Notes: generated by a model from the letters alone, not told the origin. A stretch of DNA of 5,845 nt from Holophaga sp. (GCA_030691225.1 JAUYES010000341.1:1-5845), one strand, 5' to 3'. Positions 1-5,845 are shown, numbered from the stretch's first letter. Translations and numbers: made by a program.

Positions 1-1
1 G

Positions 2-829
2 GCGGCGCTAAAAGGTGAAGATGGGCTAGAACATCTACAGCCCTGGGTTTCCACCAGCCAGGAGCTTTATCGACTGTGGCCCGGCGTACTCGAACATCGC
101 ATCGCCGCATGCTGGTCCAAGCAACGCCTTGCCTTTTCGGATGCACACGTAGGCTCAACCAGTCTTGCTCGCACCCATATGCAGGAGGCGCGCAAAATTT
201 TGGAAGAAGATTTAAACCCTGCGCCACTGCCCTCCAGGCTCCGTTTTGAGCAGATCCGTCTAGCTCGGCTGGAAGGAGCCTTGGATGGGCTTTTAGGCCT
301 GTCTCCTGGCCCCGCATACACCCGAGCTGGGGCTGCATTGAATGCACTTACCCCGGAATTGCGAAAGCATCCGGATGGCATCGACGAAGACTTCACTCTT
401 AACTACGAACGAGCCGCCGTGGACCTCGGTTGGGGGCTGGATATCTCGCCCCAAATCGCCGCGCTGCAAAGGGTACTGGATGATTGGATGAAGGCCAAGC
501 ACTCCATCGCTTGGTTCACGGCCAATCAAATCATGCTTTGGCGCTTGCGCGGCTTGCAGGATCTCAGTCAGGGCCGAAGCGGCGAACAATGGGTGGCCCA
601 AGGGCTTAAACAGATTCGTTTCGCCCGCGAAAAATCCATGACCCGAATGGTGGAAGTCTGGTCTGGCGTGGAAGGCGCCTTGTTGGTGCAATCCGCCCGA
701 AGCCTTGATGGCAACAAAAAGAAGGAGTGTCTAGAGCAAGGCCTGCGGCGCTTGCAAATGGCCACCGCCATGGATGAATCCCTGCGCTGGACCTTCCGGC
801 AGGAATTCAAGATGGCTTTGGAAAATTGA
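2..829 (+). CDS. Partial hypothetical protein, helical TPR-like C-terminal part
   Basis: The frame is open from the window edge to the TGA at 827-829, giving 275 visible residues with no start that must be used. The first ATG in the window (179, residue 60) has no Shine-Dalgarno before it, and the frame upstream of it reads as ordinary protein, so I treat the gene as truncated at its 5' end. The visible part has no signal peptide or membrane segment. It is dominated by predicted amphipathic helices in pairs of roughly 40 to 45 residues (for example around residues 165-205 and 210-265, rich in Leu, Ala, Arg and Glu), which resembles a TPR-like or other helical solenoid. I do not recognise the family. 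One possibility is the helical C-terminal tail of a larger signalling protein, such as a Ser/Thr kinase with TPRs, but no kinase motif is visible. It lies directly upstream of the MocR-type regulator gene with a 7-base gap, so the two probably share a transcript. Confidence 0.7.
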   Translation, partial: AALKGEDGLEHLQPWVSTSQELYRLWPGVLEHRIAACWSKQRLAFSDAHVGSTSLARTHMQEARKILEEDLNPAPLPSRLRFEQIRLARLEGALDGLLGLSPGPAYTRAGAALNALTPELRKHPDGIDEDFTLNYERAAVDLGWGLDISPQIAALQRVLDDWMKAKHSIAWFTANQIMLWRLRGLQDLSQGRSGEQWVAQGLKQIRFAREKSMTRMVEVWSGVEGALLVQSARSLDGNKKKECLEQGLRRLQMATAMDESLRWTFRQEFKMALEN

Positions 830-831
830 GG
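828..831 (+). promoter_or_regulatory. Ribosome binding site of the MocR-type gene, overlapping the upstream stop codon
   Basis: GAGG shares two bases with the TGA at 827-829 and ends 5 bases before the ATG at 837. It decides the start over the ATGs at 774 and 852 and is a typical arrangement for translational coupling. Confidence 0.6.
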
Positions 832-836
832 CCCCG

Positions 837-2291
837 ATGCTGACTTGGCACATGGCCTTGGCCCTGGATGAAGGCGCGACCCTGCCGATCTTTCTGCAGA
901 TTGCCCAAGGTATTGAACGAGCCATCCAAGAAGGGCGTCTCAAGAGTGGCGATCCCTTACCCGGAACCCGAGCCATGGGCGAACAGTTGGGCGTGAACCG
1001 CAATACGGTAGTCGCCGCGTATCAGGAACTGATCGCCGAAGGCTGGCTCCAAACACTCGGCGGGGGCGGCACCTTTGTGGCACACACCTTGCCGCGATCC
1101 TTGCCGGGCAACGGAGCGGCGGGCCTCGCCCAGGGTGCCCGACCCTTCAGGATTAACCCGGCCCCCGGCGACCAGGCCCGAGAGCACTTTCCTGCGTCCG
1201 TGCTGTCATGCCTGACCGGCGAAGTGGACCCACGCATGCTTCCCATGGAAGCCCTCACCCGGGCCTACCAAAGAGCCGCCCGAACCCATGATGCCAAGCA
1301 GTTCACTCACGAAAACCCTCAAGGCAACGCTCGGTTCCGCACGGCCCTGGCTGGCATGTTGGCTCAGATCAAAGGCATCAATACCGCTCCCGAATCGTTG
1401 CTCATTCTGCCGGGATTGCGTGAAGGCCTGACCCTGGCCTGCCGCGCCTTGCTGCATCCCGGCGATGGCGTTGTGGTCGAAGCCTTAGGCAGCCGAGTCC
1501 ATTGGGAGGTTCTGCGCTGCTCAGGTGCCACCCTCCATCCGGTGAACGTGGATGCAGAAGGACTTTGCGTGCACGATCTCCCCAACCTCTTGGCGACAAA
1601 CCCCATTCGCCTGATCGTGGTAACCGCTCTACGACAGTACCCCACCACGGTTTCCCTTTCACCCGAACGCCGCAAGGCCTTGCTATCACTGGCCGAAGCC
1701 CGCGAAATCCCCGTACTGGAACTCGATCTGGATCCGGGTTTTCATTACGAAGGTTCCCCCACGCTCCCTCTGGCGGCCGAGGATCGGCAGGGAACCGTGC
1801 TCTACCTCGGAGCCTTTTCGAAATTACTGTTCCCGAATCTTCCCGTGGCCTTCCTACACGCATCTCCAGATCTGGTCCGAGAATTGGTGGGATGGCGGCA
1901 GGCCCTAGCCCAAGGGGGTGATCCTTTCCTGGAACGAGCCCTGGCCGAACTTCTCGAGGATGGTGAAATCCAGCGGCACCTCAACCGCCTGCGCCGAAAC
2001 TCCCGCGAACGGCGCGATGCCCTCGCCCAAGCACTTAAAAATAACTTGGGCGATGTTTTGACGATCGACCTTCCCGATGGAGGTTTGGCCTTCTGGTTGG
2101 GCGTCAAAGATCCGAAGCTGAATGTGAAGGCCTGGGCCGAGCGGGCCATGCAGTCAGGCCTCGCCTTTCGTCCTGGATGTGATTACACCTTTGATGGCGA
2201 GGATATTCCTTGGCTGCGCATGGGCTTTGGTTCACTTTCGCTCGAGGAACTAAGTGAAGCCGTGATGCGTTTGGCGAAAACCAAGGCGTGA
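837..2291 (+). CDS. MocR/PdxR-type regulator: GntR winged helix fused to aminotransferase-like domain
   Basis: This 484-residue protein has the usual MocR length and architecture. Residues about 14-83 form a GntR-type winged helix: LPGTRAMGEQLGVNRNTVV (41-59) is the helix-turn-helix and GGGGTFVA (75-82) is the wing. After a linker, residues about 110-484 resemble fold-type I aminotransferases. MocR proteins bind DNA through the first domain and sense PLP or amino-group ligands through the second. The lysine that normally holds PLP is present in GAFSK (K329), and the C-terminal LRMGF motif keeps R461. However, the segment normally reading EDDYDSEF is ELDLDPGF here (295-302), so the Asp and Tyr that contact the cofactor are both Leu. 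The Arg seven residues after the Lys is Pro336. Catalysis, and perhaps PLP binding, may be lost. I chose the ATG at 837 because GAGG (828-831) lies 5 bases upstream and the domain begins soon after. An in-frame ATG at 774 would add 21 residues that lie inside the upstream gene. Confidence 0.9.
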   Translation: MLTWHMALALDEGATLPIFLQIAQGIERAIQEGRLKSGDPLPGTRAMGEQLGVNRNTVVAAYQELIAEGWLQTLGGGGTFVAHTLPRSLPGNGAAGLAQGARPFRINPAPGDQAREHFPASVLSCLTGEVDPRMLPMEALTRAYQRAARTHDAKQFTHENPQGNARFRTALAGMLAQIKGINTAPESLLILPGLREGLTLACRALLHPGDGVVVEALGSRVHWEVLRCSGATLHPVNVDAEGLCVHDLPNLLATNPIRLIVVTALRQYPTTVSLSPERRKALLSLAEAREIPVLELDLDPGFHYEGSPTLPLAAEDRQGTVLYLGAFSKLLFPNLPVAFLHASPDLVRELVGWRQALAQGGDPFLERALAELLEDGEIQRHLNRLRRNSRERRDALAQALKNNLGDVLTIDLPDGGLAFWLGVKDPKLNVKAWAERAMQSGLAFRPGCDYTFDGEDIPWLRMGFGSLSLEELSEAVMRLAKTKA

Positions 2292-2296
2292 CGATT

Positions 2297-2314
2297 CTGT
2301 GACCCAGCTCACAG
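2297..2314. promoter_or_regulatory. CRP/FNR-family operator-like palindrome
   Basis: CTGTGACCCAGCTCACAG is a perfect inverted repeat with 6-base arms. It contains TGTGA-N6-TCACA (2298-2313), which matches both half-sites of the classical CRP consensus with the correct spacing. It begins 5 bases after the MocR-type stop codon and lies at the head of the long gap before the secreted protease gene. There is no T-tract after it, so it is not a good intrinsic terminator. No CRP gene is in the window and the cognate regulator is unknown. The sequence match is certain; binding is inferred. Confidence 0.55.
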
Positions 2315-2319
2315 CACCT

Positions 2320-2349
2320 TTCAAATGTTAATAACAATAGTTTTATGCT
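2320..2349 (+). promoter_or_regulatory. Possible sigma-70-type promoter for the protease gene
   Basis: TTCAAA (2320-2325) and TATGCT (2344-2349) are separated by 18 bases, each matching 4 of 6 consensus positions, in the most AT-rich stretch of the gap. The CRP-like palindrome is centred at 2305.5, about 50 bases upstream of the start point this would imply. That is near but not exactly at the standard class I or II activator positions. A start here would give a leader of about 250 bases. The match is weak. Confidence 0.3.
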
Positions 2350-2370
2350 GCAGGCAAATCTTCAAAAACC

Positions 2371-2403
2371 ACCGGACCAGCGACCATCTGCAAACCGGAC
2401 CAG
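2371..2403. repeat. Direct repeat of ACCGGACCAG with 23-base period
   Basis: ACCGGACCAG occurs identically at 2371-2380 and 2394-2403, with 13 bases between copies. MocR-family regulators such as GabR are known to bind spaced direct repeats, so a pair next to a mocR-type gene could be an operator. The period here differs from that of GabR. The repeat is certain and the role is inferred. Confidence 0.45.
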
Positions 2404-2413
2404 GCAAAACCAA

Positions 2414-2440
2414 GAACTCGATCCGACACTGACCGAGTTC
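2414..2440. repeat. Inverted repeat GAACTCG/CGAGTTC
   Basis: GAACTCG (2414-2420) and CGAGTTC (2434-2440) are perfect 7-base complements around a 13-base spacer. This may be a hairpin in the leader RNA of the protease gene or a protein binding site. No T-tract follows it. Confidence 0.4.
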
Positions 2441-2473
2441 AATCGATCCTTCCGTCTTAATTAATCAACACCG

Positions 2474-2504
2474 CGACCGGTCCACTCCATGGATCGGTCG
2501 TTTT
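2474..2504 (+). terminator. Terminator-like hairpin between the MocR-type gene and the protease gene
   Basis: The arms 2474-2484 and 2490-2500 form an 11-bp stem (10 Watson-Crick pairs and one G-U at 2480/2494) around the loop CTCCA, followed immediately by TTTT (2501-2504) and then GTCGTT. This has the form of an intrinsic terminator, with a short T-tract. It lies 183 bases after the MocR-type stop and 105 bases before the protease ATG. It could end the mocR transcript or act as an attenuator in the protease leader if transcription starts near 2356. Confidence 0.6.
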
Positions 2505-2577
2505 GTCGTTGCCCAATGCGCCTCCCAGGAGGCCTATCGGGCCGGAGCGTCGTTTGAAACAAATCCCCCATTACCCT

Positions 2578-2591
2578 GACCCATCTGGGTC
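2578..2591 (+). promoter_or_regulatory. Short hairpin just upstream of the protease ribosome binding site
   Basis: GACCCATCTGGGTC can fold as a 5-bp stem (GACCC/GGGTC) with the tetraloop ATCT, followed by CTTTT. It ends 8 bases before the GGAG ribosome binding site. It could be a weak second terminator, a 5' stabilising stem-loop, or chance. Confidence 0.3.
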
Positions 2592-2599
2592 CTTTTCGT

Positions 2600-2603
2600 G
2601 GAG
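2600..2603 (+). promoter_or_regulatory. Ribosome binding site of the M4 protease gene
   Basis: GGAG ends 5 bases before the ATG at 2609. The encoded protein then begins directly with a signal peptide, which supports this start. Confidence 0.65.
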
Positions 2604-2608
2604 TCACC

Positions 2609-5317
2609 ATGCATTGCCGCCTGACCCTACTCAGCACCTTGCTCATCACAGGTGTTCTCTCCGCCCAAACGCCCGAAGCCCAGCAGAGCTTTAAGGTAAT
2701 GGAAGAACGCGTCGCACCGATTCGCGCGTTGCTGGCATCGGAACGGAATGCTTTGGGTCTGAATGAGAAGCACAATTTCAGTCTGAAATCCGTTGTCCCT
2801 GATGAACATGGCGATCAGATCATCCGCTTTCACCAGACCTTTCAGGGGCTGCGCGTATGGGGTGGTGAAACCATCGTGTTGGCCGATGCCAATGGCGCCC
2901 ACAAGGGTGAAAAGGTCTATTCGGTTCGACCGGTCAGCGATTTGAATGTAACGCCGACCCTGCAATCCAGCGAAGCCATTGAGCTTTTCAACACGCGCTT
3001 GGAAGTCAACCTCCAGCCTTCGGATGACGAACCACTCGCCCAATCCCACATCATGACCAGGACCATGGATCCGGACGATGAGATGGGTCTCAGGACTGGC
3101 CCGAGGAAACCCGTCGTCCGAATGCTCTCCAAGCCCACCGCCGAACTGCTTGTCTACCCCATCATGCGCCAAGTCCGCATTGCCAGTGCTGTGGCCAAGG
3201 CCGAGCACGAACTTTTGGCCACTGACATGGAAGACGTGGTTGATCGGGTTGCCCTGGCTTACTACGTTCAGATTCGTCGCGTCGTAAACGGGAAAACGTC
3301 CTTTCAGGATGCGCTCGTGGATGCACACTCTGGCGAGGTCCTGAGCCAGTGGAATGCCCTCCAGACCGGCAACGTTAAAGGCATCGGCAAGACCCTGTAC
3401 AGCGGCACCGTTGAACTGGATGTCAACCAGAACGGATCCATCTACGAGATGAGGGATGTGGTCCGCGCCACGAGCCCGCAGTTCAACGTGACTCCCAGCA
3501 ACAGCAGCACCGTCTACACAAGCACATCCACGACCTTTGGCAATGGCACCACCAGCGATACCAAGAGCGTGGCTGCAGACGCACTGTGGGGCGTGCAGGC
3601 GACCTACGATGCCTTATACAACTGCTTCAACTGGCGGGGAGTCAATAACGCCAATGCTGGCCTAAACGTCAAGGTCCACCTCAACGAGGACAACGCCTAC
3701 TTCGATGGCGGAAACACCATCACCTTCGGCGACGGCATCAGCTACTTCAAGCCACTGCTGGAAATGGATGTCGTGGCTCACGAATATGGCCACGCTGTCT
3801 GCCAAGCCACAGCAAATCTCACCTACAGCGGCGAGTCGGGAGGCCTGAACGAGGCCAATTCCGACATTCAAGGTACTTTCGTAGAGTTCTACGCGGCGGG
3901 CGGCAAGACCGGTAACGTCATTCCCGCCAGCGGCGGCGACTGGGTGCTGGGCGCCAAGATTTCCAAGGACGGCAACCCGCTGCGCTGGATGTACAAGCCC
4001 AGCAAGGACGGCAAGAGCCCTGACATCTGGTCCTCCACCCTCGGCAATATCGATGTGCATTACAGCAGCGGCCCCGCCAACCGGATGTTCTATTTCCTCT
4101 CCCAGGGTTCCACCGCCAGCGGAGATTACTACAGCTCCAAGTTGACCTACGGCCCCATGACGGGCATCGGCATTCACAAGGCCGCCAACATCTGGTTCAA
4201 GGCCCTCACCACCAAGATGACCTCCAGCACCAAGTACGCGGCCGCCTATACCGCGTGCAAATCAGCGGCCGAGCAACTCTACGGTGTGGGTAGCCCCGAA
4301 GCCGTTGCCACCACCCGCGCCTTTGCCGCCATCGCTGTGACCTCGGACGTTCCCCAGGGTGTGAGTGTCAGCATCACTCCCACCACTGCCAGCGTGAAAA
4401 CCGGCGCCACCTATCAGTTCAGCGCCTCCGTGGTCGGCAGCAGCAACACCGCTGTCACCTGGACCGCCACCGGCGGCACCGTGAGCACGAGCGGCCTCTA
4501 CACGGCCCCCACGACCACCGGTACTTACACCGTTAAGGCCACCAGCGCCGCCGACACCACCAAGTCCGCCTCGGCCACCGTCACCGTATCCCCGGCCACG
4601 GGTGTGAGCGTCGCCATTACTCCTACCACGTCTACGATTCAGACCGGCGCCACCCAGCAGTTCACGGCCTCCGTCACCGGAAGCACCAACACCGCAGTTA
4701 CTTGGACCGCCACCGGCGGCACCGTGAGCACCAGCGGCCTCTACACCGCCCCCGCCACCGCCGGCACCTACACCGTAAAAGCCACTAGCGCCGCCGACAC
4801 TACCAAATCGGCTTCCGCCACGGTCACCGTGACCACTGGCGGTGGAGAGAAGATCCTCAACGGCGGCTTTGAAAGTGGCGCCACCAGCTGGGCGGGAACC
4901 ACGGGCGTCATCGGTAACTGGAACAAATCGCCCTATTACGAAGTCTCTTACGAAGGCCTGAATGCCGCCTTCCTGGGTGGCAATGGCGCGACCTCCACGG
5001 AAACGCTCTACCAGTCCGTGGCCATTCCCAGCACCGCCACCCGGGCAACCCTGAGCTTCTATCTCCACATCGGCACCAAGGAAAGCGGCACCACCGTCTA
5101 CGACAAGCTGGCCGTGCAGGTTCGCAACAGCGCCGGGACCCTGCTGAAGACCTTGGCCACCTACAGCAATGCCAATGCTGCCAGCGGCTACCAGGTGCGC
5201 ACCTTCGACCTCAGCGCCTACAAGGGCCAGACCGTGCGCGTGCACTTCAACATGACCGAAGACCAGACGCTGGCCACCAATTTCTTGGTGGATAAGGTCA
5301 GCCTGACCGTTCAGTAG
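2609..5317 (+). CDS. Secreted thermolysin-family (M4) metalloprotease with two Ig-like repeats and C-terminal domain
   Basis: This 902-residue zinc endopeptidase is predicted to be exported and to cut proteins outside the cytoplasm. Residues 1-19 form a signal peptide (hydrophobic 5-17, probable cleavage VLSA-Q). Residues about 40-250 are an FTP/PepSY-type inhibitory propeptide ending near the typical VDAHSGEVL (237-245). The catalytic domain runs from about 254 to 580. HEYGH (391-395) supplies two zinc ligands; GGLNEANSD supplies the third, E415, exactly 20 residues after H395 as in thermolysin. DVHYSSG carries the expected transition-state His (H484). The site therefore looks intact. Two Ig-like repeats follow (584-664 and 665-about 743), then a glycine hinge and a beta-rich C-terminal domain (about 747-902, starting ILNGGFESG). 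These extensions probably bind substrate or surface and are absent from classical thermolysin. Codon choice in the catalytic and repeat parts is visibly more biased to C-ending codons than in the propeptide. It is followed by a strong terminator and an M28 peptidase gene. Confidence 0.95.
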   Translation: MHCRLTLLSTLLITGVLSAQTPEAQQSFKVMEERVAPIRALLASERNALGLNEKHNFSLKSVVPDEHGDQIIRFHQTFQGLRVWGGETIVLADANGAHKGEKVYSVRPVSDLNVTPTLQSSEAIELFNTRLEVNLQPSDDEPLAQSHIMTRTMDPDDEMGLRTGPRKPVVRMLSKPTAELLVYPIMRQVRIASAVAKAEHELLATDMEDVVDRVALAYYVQIRRVVNGKTSFQDALVDAHSGEVLSQWNALQTGNVKGIGKTLYSGTVELDVNQNGSIYEMRDVVRATSPQFNVTPSNSSTVYTSTSTTFGNGTTSDTKSVAADALWGVQATYDALYNCFNWRGVNNANAGLNVKVHLNEDNAYFDGGNTITFGDGISYFKPLLEMDVVAHEYGHAVCQATANLTYSGESGGLNEANSDIQGTFVEFYAAGGKTGNVIPASGGDWVLGAKISKDGNPLRWMYKPSKDGKSPDIWSSTLGNIDVHYSSGPANRMFYFLSQGSTASGDYYSSKLTYGPMTGIGIHKAANIWFKALTTKMTSSTKYAAAYTACKSAAEQLYGVGSPEAVATTRAFAAIAVTSDVPQGVSVSITPTTASVKTGATYQFSASVVGSSNTAVTWTATGGTVSTSGLYTAPTTTGTYTVKATSAADTTKSASATVTVSPATGVSVAITPTTSTIQTGATQQFTASVTGSTNTAVTWTATGGTVSTSGLYTAPATAGTYTVKATSAADTTKSASATVTVTTGGGEKILNGGFESGATSWAGTTGVIGNWNKSPYYEVSYEGLNAAFLGGNGATSTETLYQSVAIPSTATRATLSFYLHIGTKESGTTVYDKLAVQVRNSAGTLLKTLATYSNANAASGYQVRTFDLSAYKGQTVRVHFNMTEDQTLATNFLVDKVSLTVQ
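4358..4837 (+). repeat. Tandem Ig-like repeats in the protease, 243-base period
   Basis: Two in-frame units start at 4358 (residue 584) and 4601 (residue 665), a period of 81 residues. By eye, 66 of the 79 aligned residues are identical. From unit residue 30 to 77 only two differ, both in the PTTTG/PATAG turn, while the first 29 residues hold nine of the differences. Each unit begins GVSV-ITPTT and contains AVTWTATGGTVSTSGLYTAP, typical of bacterial Ig-like (BIG2-type) domains in secreted proteins. The uneven divergence suggests a recent duplication or local gene conversion. Confidence 0.85.
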
Positions 5318-5342
5318 AAATCGCATTCCGTTAAGAACAAAA

Positions 5343-5375
5343 CCCCCGGAAACGACTATCGTTCCGGGGGTTTTT
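5343..5375 (+). terminator. Intrinsic terminator after the M4 protease gene
   Basis: CCCCCGGAA (5343-5351) pairs with TTCCGGGGG (5362-5370). After a bulged A at 5352 the stem continues with CGA/TCG around the loop CTA. TTTTT (5371-5375) follows, and AAAA precedes the stem (5339-5342), so it could also work on the opposite strand. It starts 25 bases after the protease stop. The T-tract ends only 21 bases before the next start codon. Confidence 0.9.
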
Positions 5376-5384
5376 CCAATCATG

Positions 5385-5390
5385 AGAAGG
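5385..5390 (+). promoter_or_regulatory. Ribosome binding site of the M28 peptidase gene
   Basis: AGAAGG ends 6 bases before the ATG at 5397. It rules out the in-frame ATG at 5391 (no spacing) and disfavours that at 5382 (no upstream Shine-Dalgarno). Confidence 0.6.
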
Positions 5391-5396
5391 ATGCCA

Positions 5397-5845
5397 ATGT
5401 TTCGCGCCTATACACTCTCCGCCACCCTCCTTGCTGGATCCATTCTCGGAGCTCAAGACCCGGCCCGGATGAAACAGACGCTGGAATACCTAGCCAGCAG
5501 GGAACTACTGGGACGAGAATCCGGCCAGCCTGGTTGCGTTAAGGCCGCCACCTATTTGGCCGGTAAGATGCAAGCCATTGGCCTCCAAACTATCACGGGC
5601 ACTGGCATGGGCGGCGAAACGCCTTACCACTACACCTACACGCTTTCGAGTTCGTTGGCAGCCGGATCCGAACCCACCCTGGAACTGGCTGGGGTTAGCC
5701 TCCAATCCGACCGCCATTTCCGCAGCCATACGATCACACAACCCAGTGGCAAAGCGATTTTTGTGGGGTACGGAATGAAGAAAGACACCGTCCGCCGCGA
5801 TGTAAAAGGCAACTGGGTCATGGTCCTGGAAGGTCACCCTGATTT
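5397..5845 (+). CDS. Secreted M28-type aminopeptidase, N-terminal part (cut by window end)
   Basis: The frame is open from ATG 5397 to the window edge, giving 149 residues. Residues 1-19 form a signal peptide (hydrophobic 7-17, probable cleavage ILGA-Q). Residues 25-63 match the conserved N-terminal helix region of M28 zinc peptidases: LEYLASRELLGRESGQPG followed by KAATYLAGKMQAIGL. Residues 118-149 (GKAIFVGYGM, then DVKGNWVMVLEGHPD) resemble the protease-associated (PA) insert that many secreted M28 enzymes carry. The zinc-binding residues lie further downstream, outside the window, so activity cannot be judged. M28 enzymes usually remove N-terminal residues from peptides, which would complement the M4 endopeptidase upstream. 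An in-frame start at 5382 would add five residues, MRRMP, giving a more basic signal peptide; I prefer 5397 for its ribosome binding site. There is little room for a separate promoter after the preceding terminator. Confidence 0.8.
   Translation, partial: MFRAYTLSATLLAGSILGAQDPARMKQTLEYLASRELLGRESGQPGCVKAATYLAGKMQAIGLQTITGTGMGGETPYHYTYTLSSSLAAGSEPTLELAGVSLQSDRHFRSHTITQPSGKAIFVGYGMKKDTVRRDVKGNWVMVLEGHPD

Noticed and set aside
774..836. Upstream in-frame ATG extending the MocR-type protein by 21 residues
   Set aside because: The extension lies entirely in the upstream coding region, has no good ribosome binding site, and adds residues that do not look like a GntR N-terminus. The ATG at 837 has GAGG at correct spacing.
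1502..1921. Plus-strand open frame of 139 codons within the MocR-type gene
   Set aside because: It is out of frame with a well-supported protein and gives an Arg/Pro/Ser-rich product typical of shadow frames.
2297..2314. The CRP-like palindrome read as the mocR terminator
   Set aside because: The stem is only 6 bp and is followed by CACCTTTCAAA rather than a T-tract. The hairpin at 2474-2504 is a much better terminator.
2503..2694. Small plus-strand frame of 63 codons overlapping the protease start
   Set aside because: It starts with TTG inside the T-tract of the terminator-like hairpin, has no ribosome binding site, and overlaps the signal peptide region of the protease in another frame.
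2627..3328. Minus-strand open frame of 233 codons
   Set aside because: It is antisense to the protease propeptide, which has clear FTP/PepSY features on the + strand. The product shows no recognisable motif.
3662..4177. Minus-strand open frame of 171 codons
   Set aside because: It is antisense to the zinc-binding core of the M4 catalytic domain, whose motifs are unmistakable on the + strand.
4262..5383. Long open frame on the minus strand, 373 codons
   Set aside because: It lies antisense to the catalytic end, Ig-like repeats and C-terminal domain of the protease. Its Gly/Ala-rich, low-complexity product is the shadow of ACC/GCC/GGC-rich codons, and it has no plausible domain.
1..5845. Mobile element, CRISPR array, tRNA or a new defence-type system
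   Set aside because: I found no transposase or integrase motif, terminal inverted repeats, regular spacer-repeat pattern or tRNA-like fold. The gene set reads as ordinary regulation and secreted proteolysis.

Overview
The window looks like chromosomal DNA from a moderately GC-rich, free-living Gram-negative-type bacterium. All genes are on the + strand. My best guess is an Acidobacteriota of the Holophaga/Geothrix type. This rests only on the general style of the secreted M4 and M28 peptidases and on codon usage. No rRNA, tRNA or marker gene is present to confirm it, so the taxonomy is an inference.

Layout. (1) Positions 2-829 hold the 3' end of an unrecognised, mostly helical, TPR-like protein whose start lies outside the window. 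(2) Seven bases later is a MocR-type regulator (837-2291), a GntR winged helix fused to a fold-type I aminotransferase-like domain. Its Shine-Dalgarno overlaps the stop codon of the first gene, so the two are probably co-transcribed and translationally coupled. The PLP pocket appears degenerate: the lysine is kept, but the usual Asp, Tyr and phosphate-binding Arg positions are replaced. (3) The 317-base gap 2292-2608 is rich in signals. It has a perfect CRP-type palindrome, an AT-rich stretch with a weak promoter match, a 10-base direct repeat with a 23-base period, a 7-bp inverted repeat, a terminator-like hairpin with a T-tract, and a small hairpin next to the ribosome binding site of the next gene. 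(4) Positions 2609-5317 encode a 902-residue secreted thermolysin-family (M4) metalloprotease: signal peptide, FTP/PepSY-like propeptide, catalytic domain with a complete zinc site, two nearly identical Ig-like repeats, and a C-terminal beta-rich domain. (5) A strong intrinsic terminator lies at 5343-5375. (6) From 5397 to the window edge is the start of a second secreted peptidase of the M28 aminopeptidase type.

How it may work together. An extracellular endoprotease followed by a probable exo-acting aminopeptidase suggests a module for digesting external protein. The CRP-like site and long structured leader suggest the protease is under nutritional or cAMP-type control. The adjacent MocR regulator is another candidate controller. 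These links are inferences from position. I see no mobile element, CRISPR array or RNA gene, and no clearly new multi-gene system. The most interesting material is the regulatory gap 2292-2608 and the apparently catalytically compromised MocR domain.
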